Assembly (NCBI GenBank): GCA_013202445.1
Contig: JABMRW010000042.1
Span: 1-18,753, forward strand
Origin: Deltaproteobacteria bacterium
GTDB lineage: Bacteria; Chloroflexota; Dehalococcoidia; Dehalococcoidales; BS750m-G39
Direction of reading: 5' to 3'
Length of the DNA: 18,753 nt
The notes under the pieces were generated by a model. It made no database searches, was not told where the DNA came from, and saw only the letters and a list, made by a program, of their open reading frames with translations. This document shows positions 1-6,870 of the stretch, one piece after another. The position numbers were made by a program, and so were the translations under genes. Within the stretch, counting starts at the first letter, position 1. Each line of letters starts with the position of its first letter.

Positions 1-53
1 AAGAAATTGATAGAAGTATCACTTCTGTAGGGTGGGAGGGTGGGAAATAAAAC
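1..53 (+). repeat. G-quadruplex-containing intergenic repeat, copy 1
   Basis: The first 36 bases match 18659-18694 with two mismatches. The match runs from AAGAAATTGAT through TATCACTTCTGTA into a G-tract block. The block at 30-44, GGGTGGGAGGGTGGG, is four G3 tracts joined by single-base loops, a textbook parallel quadruplex motif. It is followed by AAATAAAAC, which also follows the G blocks of copies 2 and 3. No coding potential is evident in 1-200, which lies downstream of the gene ending at 201. Confidence 0.75.
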
Positions 54-130
54 CCCCTCTAAAAAACGGCTTAATCCCCTCCTTATCCCCTCACCCAAAG
101 AAAGTGGATTATCTTCCCTTATGCAAGCAA

Positions 131-176
131 GTTTTAGAAGCGTAGCTTATGAGGGTGGGTGGGTGGGAAATAAAAC
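131..176 (+). repeat. G-quadruplex-containing intergenic repeat, copy 2
   Basis: TTTTAGAAGCG, one variable base, AGCTTAT, then the perfect quadruplex motif GGGTGGGTGGGTGGG at 153-167 and AAATAAAAC. The same arrangement is present in inverted orientation at 18593-18637, about 18.4 kb away. The segment between copies 1 and 2 (54-130) is C/T-rich with no recognisable gene. Confidence 0.75.
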
Positions 177-200
177 AACGGTTAAAAACGGGGTGGGTGG

Positions 201-1049
201 CTAGCGAGTACGACGGCGCTTTTTTCTGAACAAAGAGGGGATTATCCATAGCAGGAAGATTATGCCGAAGAAGGAGTAGCGGGTGGGGAAAGCGCCCCCG
301 CCCCCGCCCCCTCCGCCCTGGGAAACGGCAATCAGGGGAGGCGCCGTCGGTTCGGCGGTAACTATCTCGTCCTCGGTGATTTCGTAGGCCGCCAGGGTGA
401 CGCCGATAAACTCCTTGGCTGTCCAGCCCAGCGGGTTTTGCCGCCCGGTAGCCTCGGCCCAGACCCAGCCCGGCTCGCCGTCCACCTCGAACAGCACCGG
501 CGTCTTAGCGTAGTCGGGCAGGTAGACCATGGCGGCGGTGTGCCCCTCGCCGATGACTATCGCCGAACGGTAGCCCGCCCCCTTATACATCACCGCCAGA
601 AGCACGGCGCTATCCTCGCAGTCGCCGTAGCCGGCCCCGCCCCCCTCAAGTATAGCCGCCATCTCATCGGCATTCTGGGCAAACTCCTCATATTCAAACT
701 GGTCGATATCGGTGGTGTACCTCACCCGGTCCCGCACGAAGCCGAATATCGCCTCCGCCCTTTTGTTGCTGTCGGGGTACTCGCCGGCAAACTGCTCCCC
801 CAGGCGGTAGGCTGTGGCCGCGTTCTGGCCCAGGCTCTCGAAGGCTATCACCGGGCGGAAGGTGGCCTCCGATACCTGGTAAAAGCCGTCCACGCCGAAG
901 GCGCGGGTGCGGCATATCTCCCAGTCGTCGAAGACGTCGCCGTCTATCTCGTTAAGATTCTCGGATGGAGACGCCCAGGCGTAGCCGGCGGTAGCCAGAC
1001 CGGCCACCAGTATAAGGCTCAAGCCGACTAAAATGCCGATTTTTCTCAT
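201..1049 (-). CDS. exported transglutaminase-like protein with C-terminal membrane anchor
   Basis: The 282-residue product has an N-terminal signal peptide (about 1-26, ending AYAWA). Its core resembles the transglutaminase/cysteine-protease fold: Cys144 in GYGDCEDSA, His170 in GEGHTAAMVY and Glu199 in WVWAEATG fall where the Cys-His-Asp/Glu triad is expected. After the core comes an eight-glycine run (245-252), a hydrophobic segment (about 258-274) and a very basic tail (RKKRRR). The core is therefore predicted to sit outside the membrane, held by its C-terminus. The start ATG overlaps the stop of the DUF350-like gene by four bases, so the two are probably translationally coupled. It is the last gene of the cluster and ends in TAG. 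The substrate is unknown. Such domains may act as proteases, peptidoglycan-related enzymes or cross-linkers, and the sequence does not decide between them. Confidence 0.8.
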   Translation of the reverse strand: MRKIGILVGLSLILVAGLATAGYAWASPSENLNEIDGDVFDDWEICRTRAFGVDGFYQVSEATFRPVIAFESLGQNAATAYRLGEQFAGEYPDSNKRAEAIFGFVRDRVRYTTDIDQFEYEEFAQNADEMAAILEGGGAGYGDCEDSAVLLAVMYKGAGYRSAIVIGEGHTAAMVYLPDYAKTPVLFEVDGEPGWVWAEATGRQNPLGWTAKEFIGVTLAAYEITEDEIVTAEPTAPPLIAVSQGGGGGGGGAFPTRYSFFGIIFLLWIIPSLFRKKRRRTR

Positions 1050-1531
1050 AGTGGTCCCGTCAGGGCGGCGTGGAGGATCAGGCCGAAGAAGACCAGGTAG
1101 CCGAAGACGTGTATCCCCACCGCCACCGGGCTGTTCTTGATGCCGGCAAAGGGTATTTTAGGAGTCAGCTTATCCATGATATAGAACAGGGCTATCCCGA
1201 CAAGCAGGCTTACCACGAAGCTCATGGCCAGCAGCCCCCAGGTCCTGAAATCAAAGATGTACCAGACGATGGGGGTGGTGACGGCGGTAAGTGCCGTGAT
1301 GGCGCCGTGGATGACCAGCCCGATGAGGATAAAGAAGCCGCTGATAAACAGTCCGGTAGCCACCGGGTCCTCCCCGATGCGCTCGCGGTGGGGGATGTGG
1401 GGGGTGAGGGCGTCAAACGCCCGCACGCCGAGGAGGGCCAGTAGCCCCGAGACTAAAGCCAGCACCACCACTTTGGCCAGCCATATCAGCACGATTACCC
1501 AGAAGGGAGCGACCAGACCAAGTTCATTCAT
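1046..1531 (-). CDS. DUF350-like integral membrane protein with two repeated halves
   Basis: The 161-residue protein is almost entirely hydrophobic, with about four membrane segments. It consists of two similar halves. FDALTPHIP...EDPVATGLF...GLVIHGAIT (about residues 39-81) is echoed by MDKLTPKIP...NSPVAVGIH...GLILHAALT (about 118-158). The xPVAxG motif followed by a small-residue membrane helix is what DUF350 family proteins look like. The molecular function of DUF350 is not settled. It overlaps the transglutaminase-like gene by four bases and lies 18 bases after the SpoIIM-like gene. The three probably make a membrane-associated unit, but that is inference from position. It ends in TGA. 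Confidence 0.65.
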   Translation of the reverse strand: MNELGLVAPFWVIVLIWLAKVVVLALVSGLLALLGVRAFDALTPHIPHRERIGEDPVATGLFISGFFILIGLVIHGAITALTAVTTPIVWYIFDFRTWGLLAMSFVVSLLVGIALFYIMDKLTPKIPFAGIKNSPVAVGIHVFGYLVFFGLILHAALTGPL

Positions 1532-1549
1532 AGTGTTTCCTCCTTGTCA

Positions 1550-2101
1550 TTAATAACCTATCAGCAGCGGCGTGAGGAAGGTCTCGATAGCCGCCGCCGG
1601 CAGCATTAGAGCCACGGCCAGGGCGAGGTACTTCAGGTTCTGCTTCAGGTTGGGCAGCAGCAGCCCCCGCTTCTCCTTTTTGAACAGGGCAATCACCGCC
1701 ATAGCGCCGAGGCTGAGCGCCGCCGCCTCCCCGATGAACAGGGCGGAAAGCTCGATGATGCCGTGGGGCAAAAGCCCGGCCAGGATAAAGCCCAGGGACT
1801 CCTGCTCCATGACGATAGTCGCTATCAGCCCCAGGATTCCGCCGTTGAGAACTAGCGTGACCACCGGCACGATACAGAAGAGCGGGCTGAGGGCGAAGCT
1901 AAAGAGCAGGGTTGTCACGTTCTTGATAAAGATGAATATAAACATAGAGAAGGTAAACGGAGCCAGGATTCCCGCCAGCTCTCCCAGGCTGGCCAGCTCG
2001 TCGGAAAGCAGGCCGGCGGTATTAAACGGGTCGGCCAGCCCGAAGGCAATGCCAATGCCGAACAGGGCGATGGCAATAATAACCCACCATCTGTATCTCA
2101 T
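1550..2101 (-). CDS. SpoIIM/DUF95-family membrane protein
   Basis: The 183-residue protein has about five hydrophobic segments. It carries the family hallmark LPHGIIELSALFIGEAAALS (about 110-129), close to the LPHGIxELPAxxIxGAAG signature of stage II sporulation protein M and its non-sporulation relatives. In sporulating Bacillus, SpoIIM joins a peptidoglycan-degrading complex. In non-sporulating bacteria the role is unknown, and no other sporulation gene is visible here, so a sporulation role should not be assumed. The start ATG lies within the sequence after the nitroreductase stop (six-base gap), and the DUF350-like gene follows after 18 bases. It ends in TAA. Confidence 0.8.
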   Translation of the reverse strand: MRYRWWVIIAIALFGIGIAFGLADPFNTAGLLSDELASLGELAGILAPFTFSMFIFIFIKNVTTLLFSFALSPLFCIVPVVTLVLNGGILGLIATIVMEQESLGFILAGLLPHGIIELSALFIGEAAALSLGAMAVIALFKKEKRGLLLPNLKQNLKYLALAVALMLPAAAIETFLTPLLIGY

Positions 2102-2107
2102 GCCGGC

Positions 2108-2686
2108 CTAGCCTTGTTCACCACCAAACTTATCGTAGAAAACGATTTCATTTAGCTCTTTCCTCGGCCTGGGATTGGGCGCTTCATCGGGGTAGCCCAG
2201 CGGGGTCATGGCGACGACGGCAAAGCCTTCGGGCACCCCCAGAATCTCGGCTACCTTAATAGCGTCAAAGGCGCCGATGTGCACCGTGCCCAGGCCCATT
2301 GCGTGGGCGGTCAGCGTCAGGTTCTGCATGGCCAGGGCCACATCGTACATGTACCAGTCGCCCTTATCAGTCACCGGCCCCCCCGGCTCCTTCATGTAAT
2401 AGCCCGCCTTTCTCATCTCGGCGCAGGCGACAATGGCCACCGGCGTAATTCTCATAGCCTCGGCGCCCCGATTGGGTTTGCCTTTGACCGTCTCGATTGC
2501 GGTATCGGCCAGCTTGTTTCTGAGCTGGCTGTCCCGCACCACGATGAACCGACAGCACTGTGTGTTAGCCCAGGACGGCGCCTGGCGGGCGGCTTCCAGG
2601 ATAGTATTCAGGGTCTTATCTTCCACCGCCTTGGACGTATAGTTGCGGATGCTTCTCCGGCCCTTGATTGCTTCCATTAATTCCAT
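2108..2686 (-). CDS. nitroreductase family protein (FMN-dependent)
   Basis: The 192-residue length is typical of the family. The N-terminal RRSIRNY (about 10-16) is the phosphate-contacting FMN motif. APSWANTQ (about 36-43) is the loop usually written as APS..N.QPW in nitroreductases. The C-terminal part contains GLGTVHIGAF and the GVPEGFAVVAMTPLGYPDE segment (about 147-168) of NADH-dependent flavin reductases. Such enzymes reduce nitro compounds, quinones or dehalogenation substrates in the cytoplasm using NAD(P)H. The actual substrate cannot be read from sequence. It sits 13 bases after pcm and six before the SpoIIM-like gene. It ends in TAG, directly followed by the GCCGGC preceding the next ATG. 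Confidence 0.9.
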   Translation of the reverse strand: MELMEAIKGRRSIRNYTSKAVEDKTLNTILEAARQAPSWANTQCCRFIVVRDSQLRNKLADTAIETVKGKPNRGAEAMRITPVAIVACAEMRKAGYYMKEPGGPVTDKGDWYMYDVALAMQNLTLTAHAMGLGTVHIGAFDAIKVAEILGVPEGFAVVAMTPLGYPDEAPNPRPRKELNEIVFYDKFGGEQG

Positions 2687-2699
2687 CTCGTTCCCCCTT

Positions 2700-3338
2700 C
2701 TATTCCGTTTCCCAGGCGCCCTTGCCGATTAGAGAAACGAAGCGGCAGCCGCCCAGTTTGGCGACTTTATTCTTCTTTAGGCCACGGCTGATTTTGCACA
2801 GCTCCTGAACATCGCGGGAGCCGACCGGAATCACCAGCCGCCCCCCGATGGCCAGCTGGGCGATGAGTTCGGGCGGCACCTTGGGAGCGGCCGCGGTAAC
2901 CATGATGGCGTCATAGGGGGCTTGCCGCCGCCAGCCCAGGGTTTCCTCGGCCGGGTGCACCTCGATATTTATATAGCCCAGCTTGTCCAGCAGCTTTTTA
3001 GCCATATCCGCCAGGGGCTTAACCCGTTCGGTGGTGATAACCTTACCTGCCAGCTCGGCCAGGATAGCCGTCTGGTAGCCGCTGCCGGTGCCTATCTCCA
3101 GCACCTTCTCCTTGCCGCTAAGCTCCAGCGCCTCGGTCATCAGGGCGATAATAAACGGTTGGGAGATAGTCTGCTCGTGGCCGATAGGCAGCGGTTTATC
3201 CTGATAGGCAAGGTGACGGCTTTCCGGGGGCACGAAGAGCTCCCTGGGGATATTGCGCATCGCCGCCAGTACCCTTTGGTCTCTAATCTCGGTGCTGAGT
3301 TGCTCGATTAGCTCAGCCCTGGCCGCTTCAAAATCCAT
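2700..3338 (-). CDS. pcm: protein-L-isoaspartate O-methyltransferase
   Basis: The 212-residue product matches the usual family length. TISQPFIIALM (57-67) is the family-specific segment. VLEIGTGSGYQTAIL (79-93) is the SAM-binding motif I, and ITTER (101-105) provides the acidic motif II. The enzyme uses S-adenosylmethionine to methylate isoaspartyl residues in aged proteins, starting their repair. It lies 27 bases downstream of the small membrane protein and 13 upstream of the nitroreductase within a co-directional cluster. It ends in TAG. Confidence 0.93.
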   Translation of the reverse strand: MDFEAARAELIEQLSTEIRDQRVLAAMRNIPRELFVPPESRHLAYQDKPLPIGHEQTISQPFIIALMTEALELSGKEKVLEIGTGSGYQTAILAELAGKVITTERVKPLADMAKKLLDKLGYINIEVHPAEETLGWRRQAPYDAIMVTAAAPKVPPELIAQLAIGGRLVIPVGSRDVQELCKISRGLKKNKVAKLGGCRFVSLIGKGAWETE

Positions 3339-3365
3339 AATAGCTACCCACCGCCGGGACGGGAT

Positions 3366-3635
3366 TCAAGCGAAAATCAGGACTAAAATCACCAGAATAA
3401 CTATCATTATCCCCGCCACGATGCCGATTCGGCGCAGCTCGGCGACCACGTTGGAAGCCTGGGCTGCCATAACCGGAGCCTTCGCCCTCGGCGCCGGAGG
3501 CGCCTTAGCTGTTTCGGAAGTCGGCTCGGTTGCCCCCGCCGCTGCCGGCTTCAAAGCCGCCGGTGTGTTAAAGACCTTCTTGCCCTTTCTCTTGCTCCGC
3601 GGCAGGTGTTTGCCTTGTTTTGATTTGCCCGCCAT
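3366..3635 (-). CDS. small basic, tail-anchored hypothetical protein
   Basis: The 89-residue product is not recognised as a family member. The first 20 residues are strongly basic (KSKQGKHLPRSKRKGKK), followed by an Ala/Pro-rich linker to about residue 60 and one C-terminal hydrophobic helix (about 69-88). It has no signal peptide, so it is predicted to be tail-anchored with the basic region in the cytoplasm. The N-terminus could bind nucleic acid or acidic lipids, but this is inference. It lies 10 bases after the Xer recombinase gene and 27 before pcm, so it is probably co-transcribed. It ends in TGA. Confidence 0.65.
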   Translation of the reverse strand: MAGKSKQGKHLPRSKRKGKKVFNTPAALKPAAAGATEPTSETAKAPPAPRAKAPVMAAQASNVVAELRRIGIVAGIMIVILVILVLIFA

Positions 3636-3645
3636 CTGCTACCTC

Positions 3646-4551
3646 CTACTTAGCCCTCGGGTGAGATTTTTCATAGGCGCGCCGGATGTGTTCCGTGGTC
3701 AGGTGGGTATAGACCTGCGTGGTGGAGATATTGGCGTGCCCCAGCAGCTCTTGGACCGACCTCAGGTCAGCCCCGCCGCTCAGCATGTGGGTGGCAAAGC
3801 TGTGCCGCAGCGTATGGGGGGTAATATCCACCCCCAGCTTGGCCGCTTTAGCGTACCCTTTCAGTATCTGCCACAGTCCCTGCCGGGTCAGCCTATCGCC
3901 GCGCCGGTTAAGGAAAAGGGCCTTCTCTTCGTCGCTGGTTCTCAGCTTGGTGTGCCCTTGACTTAGATAATCTTTAAGCGCCGCCACCGCCTGGCTGTGA
4001 ATGGGAATGAGCCGCTCCTTGCTCCCCTTGCCGAAGCAGCGCACATAGCCACCATCGGTATCCACGTCGTTCACGTTCAGTGATACCAGCTCGCTCACCC
4101 TCATGCCGCTGGCGTAGAGCAGGTGCAGCATGGCTTTATCTCTCTTGGCTTCCGGCGTCGTCCGCTTTTCCGTTTCTTCAAGAAGCTGGCGAGCCTGTGT
4201 GATTGAGATTGGCTTGGGCAGCGACTTGCCCACTCTGGGCGAAGGCACGTCCCGCGTTGGGTTTTCCTTTACCAGCCCCTCCGCCGTTAGAAAGCCGAAG
4301 AAGGACTTGATGGCGGCCACCTTGCGGGCTACCGTTGTGGCGGCGTACCGTCTCTCCTTGAGGTTGGTGAGGTAGCTTAAGATGGCCTGCCGGTCAAAGG
4401 ACGCCCAGGGTGGGATAGTTCCCCCCTTGGCCGTCTCTTCCAGAAAGCCGGTCAGCTGGGTCAGGTCGTTCTTGTAGGCTTCTGTGGTGTTCAGGGAAAA
4501 GCCCTTCTCCACCTCCAGATAGTTAAGGAATTTATCAATATCTTCTTTCAC
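3646..4551 (-). CDS. XerC/XerD-type tyrosine recombinase
   Basis: The 301-residue length is typical for Xer. It has an N-terminal SAM-like core-binding domain (about 1-90) and a C-terminal catalytic domain. All six active-site residues are present: Arg151 (SGMRVSEL), Lys175, His246 and Arg249 (HTLRHSFATH), His272 (LLGHANISTTQ) and Tyr281 (QVYTHL). Such enzymes resolve chromosome dimers at dif sites. With no second Xer in view it could also be a single-recombinase system. The start GTG at 4551 has GGAGG four bases upstream. It is the first gene of a seven-gene minus-strand cluster ending at 201. No convincing dif site was seen in the window. It ends in TAG. Confidence 0.92.
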   Translation of the reverse strand: MKEDIDKFLNYLEVEKGFSLNTTEAYKNDLTQLTGFLEETAKGGTIPPWASFDRQAILSYLTNLKERRYAATTVARKVAAIKSFFGFLTAEGLVKENPTRDVPSPRVGKSLPKPISITQARQLLEETEKRTTPEAKRDKAMLHLLYASGMRVSELVSLNVNDVDTDGGYVRCFGKGSKERLIPIHSQAVAALKDYLSQGHTKLRTSDEEKALFLNRRGDRLTRQGLWQILKGYAKAAKLGVDITPHTLRHSFATHMLSGGADLRSVQELLGHANISTTQVYTHLTTEHIRRAYEKSHPRAK

Positions 4552-4646
4552 CGCGCCTCCTCACTGCCGGATGATTTTATGTATTTTAACATAACTAGAA
4601 AGAAAATTCAGCCGTTAAGGCGCCTTTTTACCGGGGAAAAACCGCT

Positions 4647-5450
4647 TTACTCCCCGCCCGTTGCCCCTGTAAGTTCGGCGATAGTCTGCCCGCTGCTCTC
4701 TCTGGGGTGGAATCTCAGGCCGGTGCCCCATTCCGGGTCGGGCCCTATCTCGTTCATGGTTTTGGCCGCTGCCTCCCCCACCGTCATCTTTTCAGTGCAC
4801 AGGTTGGTGATAAGGTCGGCGGCGGCCCGGTCAACATAGTTCAGGCTCACGCTGCCGTCCCACCCCATGTAGGTTGACGCCCCTTTAAGGATAAAGGCGG
4901 CGGCCATATCCTGCAGGTAGCTACATGAGCAGCCCATCATTATTATCAGCGTGTCGTCAAAGCTCCCCTCCATGCTCTCCACGACGAATTTGGAGTTGAC
5001 GGCAAAGACGAGGGGGAAATCCGGCGTCATCTCCGCCGGCAGGAGCTGGTCGTCAAGCTGCAGGCTTACGTATCTGGTCTGCCGGTACTCCTCGGCGGTA
5101 AAAAGGTAGGTGGCCTGCTTTATCCCCACCACCTCGGAACCCTCCTCCGCCTGCAGCAGCCCGGCGTGGGCGCGGAAGATGATTAGCTTGTATCCCTGCT
5201 TGGGCAGCCGGCGGTAGAGTTCAACGCTGACCTCCTCCCCCGAATAAACATCCACCTCGAAGCCGCAGGCTTCAAGCTCGGCCGTCACCCGGTCGGTAAA
5301 GTCCTGGTTTGGCTCCATGACGGCCAGCTGGTCAACGATGGCGGCTCTGGTTCCGGAATTGGAGGGGGGTGGTGGGCAGCCGGCGGATAAAATCAGCCCC
5401 GGCAGGGCTAGAGTGCACACCGCCAGGGCTATAGCTAGATACCGCTTCAC
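4647..5450 (-). CDS. lipoprotein with caspase-like (C25/CHAT-like) His-Cys arrangement
   Basis: The 267-residue product begins with a lipoprotein signal peptide ending LSAGC, giving lipidated Cys25. The mature part starts with a nucleotide-free Rossmann-like pattern (AAIVDQL...FTDRVTAELEACGFEVDVYSGE). It then has KLIIFRAHAG with His95, and LIIMMGCSCSYLQDMA with Cys174 (or Cys176), followed by FILKGASTYMGWDGSVS. A strand ending in His-Ala-Gly, then a strand ending in Gly-Cys and a helix and a WxG element, is the layout of gingipain/clostripain and CHAT caspase-like peptidases. Activity is an inference. Its GTG start overlaps the stop of the upstream DUF2341 gene (GTGA), so translation is probably coupled. 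It ends in TAA. Confidence 0.65.
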   Translation of the reverse strand: MKRYLAIALAVCTLALPGLILSAGCPPPPSNSGTRAAIVDQLAVMEPNQDFTDRVTAELEACGFEVDVYSGEEVSVELYRRLPKQGYKLIIFRAHAGLLQAEEGSEVVGIKQATYLFTAEEYRQTRYVSLQLDDQLLPAEMTPDFPLVFAVNSKFVVESMEGSFDDTLIIMMGCSCSYLQDMAAAFILKGASTYMGWDGSVSLNYVDRAAADLITNLCTEKMTVGEAAAKTMNEIGPDPEWGTGLRFHPRESSGQTIAELTGATGGE

Positions 5451-6157
5451 AATTCTCTTAGTCTACCGGCTCGTCTTACTAAAATCAAGCCGCCGGCGGC
5501 TAAAATCAGTATTGCGCTTGAAATTAGCCAGGGTAGCAGGATAGCCGCCTTATCTATAGGGTAGACCTCCCCGCCCACCGTCATAGGTGGCCGTTCTTCC
5601 TCCGCGCCCAGAGAAACCGTCGGCTCCGGGTCAACATACTTGCGCACGATTATATCGTCGGCATCAATCCATCTGTCACTAAGCGGATTGGTACCAGGGC
5701 GTTCAACATGGACATCCAGTTTGCCTATATCTTCAGGTATGGTGAAGCCGGTGAACACGGGAACCTTTTCCGGGCTGTAACCCGGAGGATTGTACCAGTA
5801 GGCGTCGAGAGTGGTTCCATGAGTGATTAGTTCAATTCTCCCTTTCTTGTCTATTGGAAAATGGATGTCTGTGTTCGGTTGCCACCCGGTGGTGATAGCC
5901 CAATCAGGCTCAGAGGCCCGGTCCCAGCCGCCGTCACGGATTACGACAATAATACCAATATCTTCGTTATCAATATGAACACCGATTCCTCCCCAAGCAT
6001 TGGCGCCTTCCTGATGGTAATAAACTCGGGCGCTCCAGACAGCATCACCGATGTCAGCCATGCTTGAGGCTGTTGAACCATCTTCCCATCTAGCAAATGT
6101 ATCCACCTGGAACCACTTCTCGGAACCATGGAGGGCTACATAGAAGATTTCGCCACC
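5447..6157 (-). pseudogene. C-terminal part of split DUF2341 surface protein, after in-frame TAG
   Basis: This stretch continues in the same frame directly after the TAG at 6158-6160. It opens GGEIFYVALHGSEKWFQVDTFARW. A GTG at 6104-6106 could be read as a start but lies inside the continuous domain and has no convincing ribosome-binding site. The content looks like a concanavalin-like/DUF2341-associated domain, ending VRKYVDPEPTVSLGAEE as in many DUF2341 proteins. It closes with the anchor VGGEVYPIDKAAILLPWL, a hydrophobic helix and RR. Without read-through this part would have no signal peptide and could not be exported. Its TGA overlaps the GTG of the lipoprotein gene. Confidence 0.75.
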
Positions 6158-6691
6158 CTAGTTAGTCCATCCGTCGGGGTGCTCGCCGCTGGCGTGCTCT
6201 TCAAAATCGTCGGCACACCAGTAGACCTCTGAGGGGGTATCCGCCCCCATGGAGTCTGACCAGTAGCTGGGTGGAGTTCCCGTCTCGGCCGGGTGCCCGT
6301 AGTAGATATAGTAGTTGTCGTCTGAAGCTCCGCCGCCGATGGCGGCCTGGGTCTTGAACCAGGTTTCAGTGTTTACTGAGTTCCAGCCGCTGCGGACGTG
6401 CCTGTCCAGTTCTATCCAGTGAGAGCCGTCCCAGTATACAATTCTCCAGTCGTTACCATCGGAACGGAGCCTGCCGGCTGATATGAGCGAGGCCGTGTCT
6501 TCGGTGAAACCAACCGAATATTCATCCGGTACGGCGGTTGTACCGCTTGATGATACCGTAATCTTCTGTCGGTACTGGTAGTCAGTATCCCACCAAGCAG
6601 AGCTTGCCTCAGCCAGCTGAGCAGGCACACCGGATAGCAGCAGGGCAGTTAGTATTAATATGGCTACTGCCAGAGCCAGTCTTTTTGCCGT
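6158..6691 (-). pseudogene. N-terminal part of split DUF2341 surface protein, defective start and TAG stop
   Basis: The reading frame encodes a signal peptide (KRLALAVAILILTALLLSG, then AQLAEASSA). The DUF2341 domain follows (WWDTDYQYRQKITV, then YYIYYGHPAE), ending DGWTN before TAG. The natural start position, 8 bases after GGGAGG at 6700-6705, is ACG at 6689-6691 rather than ATG. The first in-frame usual start is a GTG at 6628, which would delete the signal peptide. Loss of the start codon plus a nonsense codon suggests a decaying gene, although rare ACG initiation with read-through cannot be excluded. DUF2341 proteins are typically exported surface proteins of unknown ligand. Confidence 0.72.
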
Positions 6692-6731
6692 TTTGTCAAC
6701 CTCCCAGCAATGGTAAGTAAAAGTGTATTTT

Positions 6732-6764
6732 TGTTAGCAGGAGTATAGTTATGTTAGCAGGAGT
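6732..6764. repeat. two direct repeats of a 13-base unit, 20-base period
   Basis: TGTTAGCAGGAGT occurs at 6732-6744 and again at 6752-6764. It lies in the predicted 5' untranslated region of the DUF2341 gene (minus strand), just inside the -10 box. The exact two-turn spacing would suit a dimeric regulator, but no protein can be named. Confidence 0.55.
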
Positions 6765-6790
6765 TTAATTTACCAGGTGGCAAATGTCAA
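6762..6790 (-). promoter_or_regulatory. predicted promoter of the DUF2341/lipoprotein pair
   Basis: On the minus strand there is a perfect -35 TTGACA (6785-6790), a 17-base spacer, and -10 TAAACT (6762-6767, four of six consensus bases). A second TTGACA sits seven bases further upstream (6792-6797), giving a tandem GTTGACAGTTGACA. The predicted transcript starts about 60 bases before the damaged start codon. Confidence 0.5.
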
Positions 6791-6870
6791 CTGTCAACAT
6801 GGAGAAGTATACTCTGTCAAAGACAAAGCTAACCCCGGCAGGGCTGTAAAGTGCCGCTTAACGGTTGGTT

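Noticed and set aside
1550..2101. Evidence for endospore formation from the SpoIIM-like gene
   Set aside because: SpoIIM/DUF95 proteins occur widely in non-sporulating organisms and no other sporulation gene is present.
3646..4551. Phage integrase with attachment site
   Set aside because: The protein has Xer length and motifs, sits in a housekeeping cluster, and no attachment repeat or tRNA was seen next to it.
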